A DNA stretch of 64,000 nt from Granulosicoccus antarcticus IMCC3135 (GTDB taxonomy: Bacteria; Pseudomonadota; Gammaproteobacteria; Granulosicoccales; Granulosicoccaceae), in assembly GCF_002215215.1 (NCBI RefSeq), contig NZ_CP018632.1, positions 700,001-764,000 of the forward strand. The letters run 5' to 3'. Numbering within the stretch: the first letter of the stretch is position 1; each line of letters opens with the position of its first letter. Under the pieces are notes generated by a model. That model worked only from the letters and a program-made list of their open reading frames with translations, ran no database searches and had not been told where the DNA came from. A program made the translations under genes and the position numbers. Below are positions 28,111 through 36,909 of this stretch, one piece after another.

Positions 28111-29178
28111 ATGAATAACTTCGGCAGCACACAGAGCCCCTCTCAAGACGTCGGGATTCTGGATGATGAAACGTCACCGGCGCCAGGTTCGGGCCGTCTG
28201 ACTCAACAGTTACGCAGATTACTGCTGTCCAACGAGTTCGGATTGCTGGCACTAATCATAATATTTTCCATCATCTTCGCGATTGTGACGCCTGGTTTTA
28301 CCTCTTCGTTCAGCTTGTTTGCGATGGGGCGTACAGCCGCAGTCAACATCATTATCGGATTCTCGATGATGGTGGTCATTGTCAGTGGTGGTCTCAATCT
28401 GTCGGTTGGCTCCATCGGTGTCTGTGTGGCAATGGGTGGTGGTTGGCTGATGCAGGTTGCAGGGTTTCCCTGGTATCTGGGTGTTGTCGGAGCGTTGGCA
28501 CTGGGTGCCATGATTGGCGCACTGAATGGCGTCCTGATTGTCAAGACAGGGTTGCACAGCTTCATTATCACCCTGGCCACGATGAGTATATTTTTTGGTG
28601 TCATGATTTTCCTTACCCAGGCAGGCTCATTTCGTGAACTGCCGCCAGAGTATGTGACATTCGGTCGCATGAAGATCAATGGTGTGGTGTCGCCATTGCT
28701 GATTGTTACCCTGGTCGTTGGCGTGATTCTGGCCGTGTTTTTCAAATTGACAACTGCTGGCCGGCGACTGCTGGCAGCCGGTGCCAACCCCGACGCTGCA
28801 GAACTTTCCGGTATTCGGGTGGATCGCACCATTATTCTGTGTCATGCGATGTCTGGTGTGCTTGCCGGTATTGCAGGGCTGATGCTGGTGTCGCGGACCG
28901 GTGCAGCTATTCCTTCGATGGCTGGTCAACTGGGGCAAGACTGGTTGCTGCCAGCATTTCTGGGACCGGTATTGGGCGGTACACTGCTCACCGGTGGCCG
29001 TGCTTCGGTGCTTGGAACCTTACTGGGAGCTTTTCTGGTCACCTTGCTGACAACGGGCCTGTTGCTTTTGCAAGTTGGTGCGTTCTGGGTACAGACCTGT
29101 CTGGGCCTGTTACTGCTAGCGGCTGTACTGATAGATCTTCTTCGACGCTCCTACCTGGCTCGGCATAATCTCATATGA
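28111..29178 (+). CDS. Sugar ABC transporter permease (RbsC-like), first
   Basis: 355 residues with a hydrophilic N-terminal extension of about 45 residues and then 8-10 helices. RbsC-family marks are IVSGGLNLSVGSIGVCVAM and AAGANPDAAELSGIRVDRT, followed by GPVLGGTLLTGGRASVLGTL. SD-like AAGGATGTAG lies upstream. It overlaps the next permease gene by 4 bases. Two different permeases in one operon imply a heterodimer. Confidence 0.91.
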   Translation: MNNFGSTQSPSQDVGILDDETSPAPGSGRLTQQLRRLLLSNEFGLLALIIIFSIIFAIVTPGFTSSFSLFAMGRTAAVNIIIGFSMMVVIVSGGLNLSVGSIGVCVAMGGGWLMQVAGFPWYLGVVGALALGAMIGALNGVLIVKTGLHSFIITLATMSIFFGVMIFLTQAGSFRELPPEYVTFGRMKINGVVSPLLIVTLVVGVILAVFFKLTTAGRRLLAAGANPDAAELSGIRVDRTIILCHAMSGVLAGIAGLMLVSRTGAAIPSMAGQLGQDWLLPAFLGPVLGGTLLTGGRASVLGTLLGAFLVTLLTTGLLLLQVGAFWVQTCLGLLLLAAVLIDLLRRSYLARHNLI

Positions 29179-30158
29179 AACGTCAATTAAGCTCCTACCT
29201 GCAATCGGATTGGTTCGGACCGCTGCTCATCACCATAACGGCCATAGCTCTGGTCAGCTGGTTCAACCCTTCATTTCTGTCCCCGTTCAATATACAAATC
29301 CTTTTGCTGGCGATAGCCGTCAATGCTCTCATCGCCTATGCGCAAATGGTCATCATTGCCATTGGTCAGATGAACCTCTCCGTCGGTGCCATTGGTGGTT
29401 TAGTGGCTATTTCTTTTTCGGGTTTCATGGAAGTCTGGTCGATTCCGTGGCCAATCGCAGCTGTCATGGCATTAGCTGTAGGGCTGGCAGCTGGGTATCT
29501 CAATGGTTTTTTTGTAGCCATGACTGGCATCTCGGCTTTTATCATCACTCTGGCAACGCTGTCTATCTATAAGGGTTTGAACCTGGGTATTACTGAGGCG
29601 ACACCTTTTTACAAGATTCCGGACATGGTCAAGAGTCTGGGTAATGACACTTTTATCCAGCCACTACCCTGGCTTGTAATACCAACAGTTATTGTGACTT
29701 TTGGTCTCTGGTATCTTCTGAATCGACTTCCTGTCGGGCGGTTCATTCTCGCTGTGGGTGGTAATGAACATGCCGCGGAACTGTCCGGAATATCTGTACG
29801 AAAAACCATTATCACTGCACATGTAATCTCAGGCTTTCTGGCTGGGCTGGCAGGCATCATGCTGGTGGCCCGTTTACAAATAGGACAGCCGACCATTGGC
29901 GATGACTGGTTGATCCTCTCGTTCGCCGCGCCGGTAATCGGCGGTGCCGTTTTAACAGGTGGGCATGTCAGTGTGGTCGGCACATTGCTGGGTGTTGTTA
30001 TCGTTGCCATCATCACCCAGGTATTGGTGCTGTTCAACGTCGATCCATTTCTGGTGCAAGTGGTACTCGGGTTCCTGATCCTATGGGCTGTCGGCCTTAA
30101 CAAGTTGCGAGAGGTCAGAGCGGCGAAGGTAACCGCTGAACAGGGAGCGATCGCATGA
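29175..30158 (+). CDS. Sugar ABC transporter permease (RbsC-like), second
   Basis: 327 residues with RbsC-like features (IIAIGQMNLSVGAIGGLVAI, AVGGNEHAAELSGISVRKT, APVIGGAVLTGGHVSVVGTL). It is homologous to the preceding permease but clearly diverged, so an old duplication rather than a recent one. 4-base overlaps at both ends couple it to the other permease and to the ATPase gene. Confidence 0.91.
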   Translation: MKRQLSSYLQSDWFGPLLITITAIALVSWFNPSFLSPFNIQILLLAIAVNALIAYAQMVIIAIGQMNLSVGAIGGLVAISFSGFMEVWSIPWPIAAVMALAVGLAAGYLNGFFVAMTGISAFIITLATLSIYKGLNLGITEATPFYKIPDMVKSLGNDTFIQPLPWLVIPTVIVTFGLWYLLNRLPVGRFILAVGGNEHAAELSGISVRKTIITAHVISGFLAGLAGIMLVARLQIGQPTIGDDWLILSFAAPVIGGAVLTGGHVSVVGTLLGVVIVAIITQVLVLFNVDPFLVQVVLGFLILWAVGLNKLREVRAAKVTAEQGAIA

Positions 30159-31729
30159 GCAATGTCGTTTTCCGAGCTGCCAATATCAGCAAATCGTTTC
30201 CGGGTGTCAAAGCACTACAAAACGTCACTCTGGAGCTGAACTCCGGTTCCATTCACGCGCTGTTAGGAGAGAATGGGGCCGGTAAGTCGACGCTGATAAA
30301 GATCATTACCGGTATCCACAGGCAAGATCAAGGCACGCTGATGCTCGGTGACCAGTCAGTTCAGCTGCACGGGCCGCGTGATGCTATTGCCCATGGGATC
30401 GGGGTCGTTCATCAGGAGCGCAATCTGATCCCCAGGTTCTCGATCAGTGAAAACATATTCCTTGAATCTCTTGGCAAGCAATCTCTGACCCGTATTGATT
30501 ATCGGGCATTACATGAGCAGGCACGCGTCTGGCTCGATATGCTGGCGCTGGACGTAGACCCAGCCACTCCGGTGGCTAAGCTTAGTGTCGCGCAGATGCA
30601 ACTGGTTGAAATTGCCAAGGCATTGTCGCTTAAGTCGAAGGTGTTATTGCTTGATGAGCCTACCGCCTCACTGACATCACACGAAACTGATACCTTATTC
30701 TCTGTTTTGCATCGTTTGCGTGACGGTGGTGCAAGCCTTGTATTCGTTAGTCACAAGCTTGAGGAGGTGCAGGAGATTTGCGATCAGGTGACGGTTCTTC
30801 GAGACGGGGTGAATGCCTGTGAAAGCCGGGCGATGGAGGGCCTTGATCGACAGGATATTGTCAAGTTGATGATTGGGCGTAGTGAGCAGATACCCGATTG
30901 GGCTGCTCGGACACGCTCTACCTCAGAAGTTGCGCTAGAGCTTCGCGATGTCTCTACTGAGTCAGGTCACCGGGATATCAATCTGCAAGTACGCCGGGCC
31001 GAGATTGTAGGTTTGTATGGATTGGTGGGAGCGGGTCGTACAGAGCTTGCCAAGAGTATTCTGGGTAAGTACCGCATTCAGAGTGGCAGTATCATTGTTG
31101 ACGGTAAGCCCGCTGCCATTAATAGCGTAGCCGATGCGGTGAGTAAATATCATATTGGCTATGTTAGTGAAGACCGTAAGAAGGAAGGTCTTATTTTGAT
31201 GCACTCGATAATCGAGAACGTTGGCATCACGGTGTGGGAGCAGCTTGGTAAAGCCAAGGCTTTGCTCACTAACCGAGCTGTCAAGAAGCACGTTGAGCCG
31301 TACATCAACAAGCTTGAAGTGAAAACACCTTCACTGAATCAGTTTGTCAACAATCTCTCAGGTGGTAATCAGCAGAAGGTCAGTGTTGCAAAATGGCTGG
31401 CGGCTGGTGTCAAGGTTCTCATTATCGATGAGCCATCTGTCGGAATCGATATAAAGACCAAAGCTTATCTGCACGAGTTGGTTCGGGAGCTGGCTGACAA
31501 TGAGAACACAGCCATTCTGTTGATCTCCAGCGACATGCCAGAAATGATTACGCTGGCCGATCGTATCGTGGTGATGAATGATTTTCGTATCATGGGCGAT
31601 ATTGATAACACTCGCGAGTATGCAGCGATGAGTGAGGCGATCATGAACCTGATACATAGCAAGAAAACCATCCAGCCAAATAGCGAGGAGGATCCATCGG
31701 CGTCATCAGGTATTGGCATGGCAACATGA
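30155..31729 (+). CDS. Sugar ABC transporter ATP-binding protein (RbsA-like, two ATPase domains)
   Basis: 524 residues. The first nucleotide-binding domain has Walker A LLGENGAGKSTL and LLLDEPTASLT; the second has the usual altered Walker A GLVGAGRTE, signature LSGGNQQKVSVAKWL and Walker B VLIIDEPSVGID. The degenerate second P-loop is normal for RbsA/MglA proteins. It energises the two permeases encoded just upstream, with which it overlaps by 4 bases. The product ends in a short Ser-rich tail. Confidence 0.93.
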   Translation: MSNVVFRAANISKSFPGVKALQNVTLELNSGSIHALLGENGAGKSTLIKIITGIHRQDQGTLMLGDQSVQLHGPRDAIAHGIGVVHQERNLIPRFSISENIFLESLGKQSLTRIDYRALHEQARVWLDMLALDVDPATPVAKLSVAQMQLVEIAKALSLKSKVLLLDEPTASLTSHETDTLFSVLHRLRDGGASLVFVSHKLEEVQEICDQVTVLRDGVNACESRAMEGLDRQDIVKLMIGRSEQIPDWAARTRSTSEVALELRDVSTESGHRDINLQVRRAEIVGLYGLVGAGRTELAKSILGKYRIQSGSIIVDGKPAAINSVADAVSKYHIGYVSEDRKKEGLILMHSIIENVGITVWEQLGKAKALLTNRAVKKHVEPYINKLEVKTPSLNQFVNNLSGGNQQKVSVAKWLAAGVKVLIIDEPSVGIDIKTKAYLHELVRELADNENTAILLISSDMPEMITLADRIVVMNDFRIMGDIDNTREYAAMSEAIMNLIHSKKTIQPNSEEDPSASSGIGMAT

Positions 31730-31807
31730 GCCCTGAGCATTCAGGGGTAGGTGAGTCGCTGTTCCACTGCGCATAGCTTGCAATAACAGGAAATTATAGG
31801 TACTGAC

Positions 31808-32818
31808 ATGAATTCCATCAAAATGCGACAACTTGGCAATAGCCAGGTTCGTGTCTCCGAATTGGGTCTGGGTTGTGCTTCCCTTGCAGGTGTAGGCAGT
31901 AGCGTGAGCGACAGCGATGCCAGAGCTACACTTAATGCAGCACTGGATGCGGGTATCAGCTATTTCGATACGGCCCCATTCTATGGCTACGGACGCTCGG
32001 AGCGTCTGGTTGGCGATGCTTTGCGAAAAGCCGAGGCGCCGATTCAGCTATCGAGCAAAGTGGGTCGTTTGCTGAAACCTTGTGCCGAACCACAGGTGGC
32101 TGACAGTGGATGGCCAGATGCCTTGCCCATGCAGCCACACTACGATTATTCCTATGATGGAGTGATGCGATCAGTGGAGGACAGTCTGCAACGGTTGGGC
32201 CTGGCCAGTATGGATATCGCTCTGATTCACGATATTGATATCTATACCCATGGCAAGGATATACAGAAGAGCATGATGGCAACAGCCATGTCAGGTGGCT
32301 ACAAGGCGTTAGCGGAATTGCGTAGTGCAGGCGTGATCAAGGCGGTGGGGCTGGGTGTGAATGAAAATCAAGTGTGTATCGAGGCGCTTCAGCAGGGCGA
32401 CTGGGATTGCTTTTTATTGGCCGGTCGATACACTTTGCTGGAACAATCGGCATTGGACGAGCTGTTTCCTGCCTGTGAAAAGGCCGGCACTTCAATCATT
32501 ATTGGCGGACCATTCAATTCAGGGATACTTGTAGGAGGAAGTACATACAACTATGACGCAGCGCCTGCAGATGTGATGCAACGTGTCAGTTGTATCCAGC
32601 AGGTCTGTGCAGCACACAACGTTGAACTGGCAGCAGCAGCATTGCAGTTCACACTGCGTAGTTCTCTGGTGAGCAGTGTCATCCCAGGGCCAAGATCCGC
32701 TGCGGAATTCGCCTCTCTTCTCGCCTGGTATGAGGCGTCAATTCCAGATAGTTTGTGGTCCGATCTGCAATCCGAAGGTTTGTTGCGAGCAGATGCACCA
32801 ACCCGACTGGAACCATAA
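31808..32818 (+). CDS. Aldo/keto reductase family protein (aldose dehydrogenase-like)
   Basis: 336 residues. AKR fold marks: RQLGNSQVRVSELGLGCASL at the start, FDTAPFYGYGRSERLVGDAL with the catalytic Asp/Tyr, LSSKVGR with the Lys, and a His in MDIALIHDID. The closest recognisable group is the L-fucose / D-threo-aldose dehydrogenase and pyridoxal dehydrogenase type. It lies 78 bases after the ATPase gene, so it probably oxidises the sugar brought in by this importer. Confidence 0.83.
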   Translation: MNSIKMRQLGNSQVRVSELGLGCASLAGVGSSVSDSDARATLNAALDAGISYFDTAPFYGYGRSERLVGDALRKAEAPIQLSSKVGRLLKPCAEPQVADSGWPDALPMQPHYDYSYDGVMRSVEDSLQRLGLASMDIALIHDIDIYTHGKDIQKSMMATAMSGGYKALAELRSAGVIKAVGLGVNENQVCIEALQQGDWDCFLLAGRYTLLEQSALDELFPACEKAGTSIIIGGPFNSGILVGGSTYNYDAAPADVMQRVSCIQQVCAAHNVELAAAALQFTLRSSLVSSVIPGPRSAAEFASLLAWYEASIPDSLWSDLQSEGLLRADAPTRLEP

Positions 32819-32895
32819 TAGCTCTGTCTTTTCAGGAAAGGCTTAACATTTTCTTGCGTATTGCTCTAACTTCCAGTCGTGATTGTGGGCTCAGT

Positions 32896-34002
32896 TCATC
32901 GACTCCCCACTGCCAGCCCGATCGGCATTCGATACACAAGACCCGCAGAGACAGCCCAGTCATCATCAAACGACAGGAACAATCCAAAGTTCTTGATACT
33001 TGGAAGGCCACCAGGGTATAAGTTGAAACGCAGATGTGTGGTGCCGGCATCGTTGTAGACCATGGAGGCAAGCAGGCTTTTTTCTCGGTCCAGAAACAGA
33101 CCGATACTTGGACGCAGGTCGGCCTGGACGTTGCGTTGCCGGACGATTTCCTGCACGGCTGCCCCCACGCCCCAAGACAAACTATTACCGGAGGGCAGCG
33201 GGTGTGATAATCCCAGCAGATTATTCAATCCTGTGTAAACGAAGAGCCGTGCGTTTTTGATCGTCAGTCCCGGAGGTCTGTAGACATAGGAGATACCGGT
33301 ATTCGTGAATTTATCTGAAGTCAGGTCCCAGGCACTGATAGCAGGCCAGATGGCTGGATCCAGTTTTTCTTGTATGTAGTGGGCAATTCGATCCTGGCTG
33401 AACAGCAAGATGCCAAGTGGTCGAAACAGGTAAACGTCTGCAACCGGGTCAGAGTCCGTCGTGTTCTGGACTTCGAGAGCTTCCTGCAATACTTCGCTGA
33501 CCATGGCAAGGCTGGTTGCTGCCAGGCGCGGGTAGCGATAGCCTCTTGCGGTAAACCATTCAACATCACGACGATAGGCCATGCCGCCGCCCAGCAAATG
33601 CAGACCGTAGTTGGGTAGTGCTGCGAAACTGTCACGCCGGTATTCTGAATCGATCGGAAATATCTCTCTATTGATGAAGCGTTGGAAGCCTCCTTCGTTG
33701 TCAATAGATCGTTTTGGGTGCATCAGCTGCTCCCATGCCTGATCCAGATTGTCAGAAAAATTATCGGTGTCGAAATTTGCAGGTAACTGCAATGTATCAA
33801 GCGTGTAATCGAAGAATGCACTGGCAGGATTGTAGAGGGAGTCTGATCCGACGGTTTGCGGCCGGTAGTACTCGGGTGTTTCGGGTAGCGAAAACAGTTC
33901 TGAACCAGGCGAGTCAGGTGTCGCACAGCTCGAAGTGAGCAGACACAGGAGGGCTACCGGCAAGGCCGCGATACTGTTGAGGGCCTTAACGCCAATTGTC
34001 AT
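32896..34002 (-). CDS. Putative lipoprotein of unknown function
   Basis: 368 residues. A signal peptide ends in a slightly unusual lipobox LTSSC (Cys26), after which comes a Pro/Ser-rich start. The rest alternates helical parts (SLAMVSEVLQEALEVQ) with a beta-rich C-terminal region (SPLGIL-type segments, then LRFNLYPGGLPSIKNFGLFL and AVSAGLVYRMPIGLAVG) that looks like outer-membrane-associated strands. I do not recognise the family. It is convergent with the aldo/keto reductase gene and divergent from the hydrolase operon. Confidence 0.78.
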   Translation of the reverse strand: MTIGVKALNSIAALPVALLCLLTSSCATPDSPGSELFSLPETPEYYRPQTVGSDSLYNPASAFFDYTLDTLQLPANFDTDNFSDNLDQAWEQLMHPKRSIDNEGGFQRFINREIFPIDSEYRRDSFAALPNYGLHLLGGGMAYRRDVEWFTARGYRYPRLAATSLAMVSEVLQEALEVQNTTDSDPVADVYLFRPLGILLFSQDRIAHYIQEKLDPAIWPAISAWDLTSDKFTNTGISYVYRPPGLTIKNARLFVYTGLNNLLGLSHPLPSGNSLSWGVGAAVQEIVRQRNVQADLRPSIGLFLDREKSLLASMVYNDAGTTHLRFNLYPGGLPSIKNFGLFLSFDDDWAVSAGLVYRMPIGLAVGSR

Positions 34003-34205
34003 ATGAACAGAATCCGAGAATGTCTTTGTAACTGTCGGTGAGGTTGCCGAAGCAAATGATTCATGGTATCAACTGATTGCTTGATAGGTCCTAACGGAAG
34101 GGCATACCTTGGACATGTTTATGAAAGCGCTGTCATGTCCTGCTATTGATACACGGTTGATTTGTTGATATATGGTTACAGTTGTTTACCCTGTCGTGCA
34201 CTAAT
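34003..34205. other. Upstream part of the intergenic region 34003-34363
   Basis: The 361-base gap between the divergent lipoprotein and alpha/beta-hydrolase genes has no convincing gene. This part should hold the promoters of both; the remainder carries the palindromic operator annotated separately and a leader of about 145 bases before the hydrolase ATG. Confidence 0.5.
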
Positions 34206-34217
34206 GTTAACGTTAAC
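34206..34217. promoter_or_regulatory. Palindromic LacI-type operator
   Basis: GTTAACGTTAAC is a perfect 12-bp palindrome with the central CG typical of LacI/GalR-family operators. It lies upstream of the hydrolase gene, whose downstream neighbour is a LacI-family regulator, so autoregulation of this two-gene unit is the natural reading. Confidence 0.6.
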
Positions 34218-34363
34218 CAACCGTCAGGCATTGCGCATGACAAATGGGGGCTCCTAGGGGCGAACATCGATACGGTTTTAAACGAGAGCAATACTCGTGC
34301 TGAGAATCTGACGAACAAGGCCAAGAACCCTGTTTCAAATTCCAGTTTTCCAGGGACAACGAC

Positions 34364-35035
34364 ATGAGCGCAGTGACATCAGAATACGTGGAATTAGATG
34401 ATGACATCGGCATTCGTGTCATCCACTCCAAGCCCCAGCAGGGCAAGCACACCTTCGTTTTCCTGAATTCAATCGAGACGACTGCCGATACATGGGAAGA
34501 CCGGATTGCGCCAGCGCTTCGCAAGCAACAGTACGGTACCTTGAGTTTTGATTATCGCTGTCAAGGCAAAACCGAATGCGGGCCAGATGCGGTGTTGGAG
34601 TCTGAGGAGATGGTTTCAGACATTGTGAGGGTGTTGGAAGCTCAACAGCCACATCGACCGGTCATGTGCGGCTTGTCGATCGGCGGACTTTTCGGAGCCA
34701 GGGCCATCGGAAAAGGTGCTCAGGCGGAAGCTATTGTGCTTATCAATACACTTCGCGGGGAAAACACGCACAGCGCAGGTGACAAGACGCTTGAAGCGAG
34801 CTGGGATTTTCCCTGGGAGTCGTTGGCAGTGCCGACACTGGTTTTCACCGGATCGCATGATCCACTTTCTGGAACTCAGAAAGCTGTTGAGGACATTCTG
34901 AAGAGAATTCCAGATATGAATTTGTTGGAGTATCCCGGTGACGGGAATTCTCTGCACTCAGAGTTTCCTGATGAATTTGTTGCAGATCTCATCAGTTATG
35001 CAAAGCTATTGGGACTGATAGGTGCGACGAAATAA
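34364..35035 (+). CDS. Alpha/beta hydrolase (3-oxoadipate enol-lactonase-like)
   Basis: 223 residues, short for the fold. The nucleophile serine is in CGLSIGG (G-x-S-x-G), the acid in FTGSHDPLSG and the histidine in GNSLHSEF. The start region (FVFLNSIETTADTWEDRIAP) resembles enol-lactonases and related esterases, but the cap domain between nucleophile and acid is much reduced (IGKGAQAEAIVLINTL then directly to the acid). It is followed after 41 bases by a LacI-type regulator. Cytoplasmic; probably hydrolyses a lactone or ester from the carbohydrate pathway that the regulator senses (inference). Confidence 0.8.
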   Translation: MSAVTSEYVELDDDIGIRVIHSKPQQGKHTFVFLNSIETTADTWEDRIAPALRKQQYGTLSFDYRCQGKTECGPDAVLESEEMVSDIVRVLEAQQPHRPVMCGLSIGGLFGARAIGKGAQAEAIVLINTLRGENTHSAGDKTLEASWDFPWESLAVPTLVFTGSHDPLSGTQKAVEDILKRIPDMNLLEYPGDGNSLHSEFPDEFVADLISYAKLLGLIGATK

Positions 35036-35076
35036 TGTTCATAGGTGTCGAATTTTACTAAGTACGGAGTGGTTTC

Positions 35077-36099
35077 TTGACTAGTTCATTTGGCACCAGG
35101 AAAAGAAATACGACGCAAGCCGATGTTGCAAAGCATGCAGGCGTAAGCATCATGACGGTGTCACGTGCTTTGAGTGGTTCTGGCAATATCTCGCCCGATA
35201 CAAAGGAACGTATCAATAATTCCATGGAGGAGCTCGGTTACGTTTACAACACCGTTGCAGGCTCGCTGCGGAATCAGAGCAGCTCGATGGTCGCTGTTGT
35301 CATCCCTTCGGTTAATGATCTGGTCTTTGGCGAGATACTCAGTGGTGTCAATTCAGTGCTCAGGCCCAAAGGTTATTTCACGACTATTGGTGAGTCGTTT
35401 TTTGATCCGGAAGAAGAGTTCAAGGTCATCAAATCAATGTTGGCAATGCAGCCGGCAGGTATCATTCTCACGGGCGGGATTCATCACAAGCCTGAGCTTT
35501 TTGATTTGTTGAAAAAACGTAGTTGCCCGATACTACAGATGTGGGACACGGATAATCTGAATTTTGATTATCACGTGGGACCCTCTCAACGTGAGGTTGG
35601 TCAGATAGTTGCTGACCATCTCATAGAAAAGAAATATGAGTACATTGCGTATATCGGCGCTGAGTTGTCAATCGATGGTTGTGCAGACCAGCGATTCCAG
35701 TCTTTTCGCAGCAGGCTGTCTGAGGCAGGTATTTCAATTGAAACGGAGGTGGATGAAAATCTACCACGTCAGCCAGAATCAGGAAAAATACTGACCGAAA
35801 GGCTGCTTGCACGCTCTCCTCACGTCAACGCCATTCATTACCTGAATGACCCCATGGCTTTGGGTGGGCTTTCCTATTTATTTGATAAAGGGCTATCGGC
35901 TCCCAAGGATGTTGCTGTGGTGGGGTTCAATGGCTCGACACAGAAATTCTCCATTCGCACCAGGCTGACGACGGTTGATGTTCCCAAGTATGAGATTGGC
36001 AAGGTGTCGGGCGAAAAATTGCTGGCGTTGCTGAACGATGAGGGGGAGGGGCAGTTTTATCGATCTGAACTTCGGCTGATCGTTGGTGATACAAGCTGA
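35077..36099 (+). CDS. LacI/GalR-family transcriptional regulator
   Basis: 340 residues starting at a TTG (35077) with GGAGT 6 bases upstream. The HTH is at about residues 10-30 (TQADVAKHAGVSIMTVSRAL), followed by the hinge helix. The periplasmic-binding-protein-like effector domain includes VVIPSVNDLVFGEILSGV and DVAVVGFNGS. The sequence is similar in style to gluconate-type GntR repressors of the LacI family. It probably binds the palindrome at 34206-34217. Confidence 0.88.
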   Translation: MTSSFGTRKRNTTQADVAKHAGVSIMTVSRALSGSGNISPDTKERINNSMEELGYVYNTVAGSLRNQSSSMVAVVIPSVNDLVFGEILSGVNSVLRPKGYFTTIGESFFDPEEEFKVIKSMLAMQPAGIILTGGIHHKPELFDLLKKRSCPILQMWDTDNLNFDYHVGPSQREVGQIVADHLIEKKYEYIAYIGAELSIDGCADQRFQSFRSRLSEAGISIETEVDENLPRQPESGKILTERLLARSPHVNAIHYLNDPMALGGLSYLFDKGLSAPKDVAVVGFNGSTQKFSIRTRLTTVDVPKYEIGKVSGEKLLALLNDEGEGQFYRSELRLIVGDTS

Positions 36100-36237
36100 T
36101 AGCCTCTGAAGATTCTGGCGGCCATAGAATCTGAGTCACTCTATCGTACAATCAGTGAGTAGGGAACCTGAGCATCGTTAGACTGTCCCAGCTCCAATTA
36201 CCCTGTCTTCATAACACTGACCTCGAGTTTGTTGGCC

Positions 36238-36909
36238 ATGATCAGTCTGCAGAACATCGCCATGCAATACCGGATGGCTGGCGAATCCATCGATGTGCTG
36301 AAAGCACTGAATCTGGACATTGACGCACGTGAACGGGTTGCAATCGTCGGCCCCTCTGGCTCTGGTAAAACCACGCTGTTGCTATTGCTGACGGGTTTAG
36401 AGCAGCCCACCAGTGGTGAAATCATGATTGCCGGTCGCTCGCTTGCAACACTGGATCGCGATGCCCGTGCTGATCTCAGACGCGACACCATCGGGATCGT
36501 ATTTCAATCATTTCATCTGATATCAAGCCTGACCGCCGAAGAGAACGTGGCATTGCCACTGGATATCGCCGGCCAACCCAATAGTGACAAACGGGCCCGT
36601 GAAATGCTTGCGCGGGTCGGGTTGAGTGAGCGGGGAGGGCATTATCCGGCCCAACTCTCCGGCGGTGAGCAGCAACGGGTGGCGATTGCCAGAGCACTGG
36701 TGCATGAGCCTGCGTTACTGGTTGCCGATGAACCGACTGGTAATCTGGATGAGCGTACCGGTGAGAGCATCATCGAGCTGTTGTTCTCGTTGAATCGCGA
36801 AAGTGGTACTACTCTGCTTCTGGTGACTCATGACCCTCAACTGGCCGCCCGTTGTGATCGCAGTCTGCGTCTGGAGAATGGCCAGTTGCACGCTGTTGTT
36901 GCCCCATGA
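36238..36909 (+). CDS. ABC transporter ATP-binding protein (YbbA/LolD-like)
   Basis: 223 residues from ATG 36238; a TTG 9 bases upstream is also in frame. Walker A is GPSGSGKT (38-45), the signature LSGGEQQRVAIARAL, Walker B LLVADEPTGNLD. It overlaps the large FtsX-like permease gene by 4 bases, forming the two-gene arrangement of YbbA-YbbP. Such MacB-type systems work mechanically on envelope substrates and do not import nutrients. In many relatives a tesA-type esterase gene is next to them; none is seen here. Confidence 0.88.
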   Translation: MISLQNIAMQYRMAGESIDVLKALNLDIDARERVAIVGPSGSGKTTLLLLLTGLEQPTSGEIMIAGRSLATLDRDARADLRRDTIGIVFQSFHLISSLTAEENVALPLDIAGQPNSDKRAREMLARVGLSERGGHYPAQLSGGEQQRVAIARALVHEPALLVADEPTGNLDERTGESIIELLFSLNRESGTTLLLVTHDPQLAARCDRSLRLENGQLHAVVAP

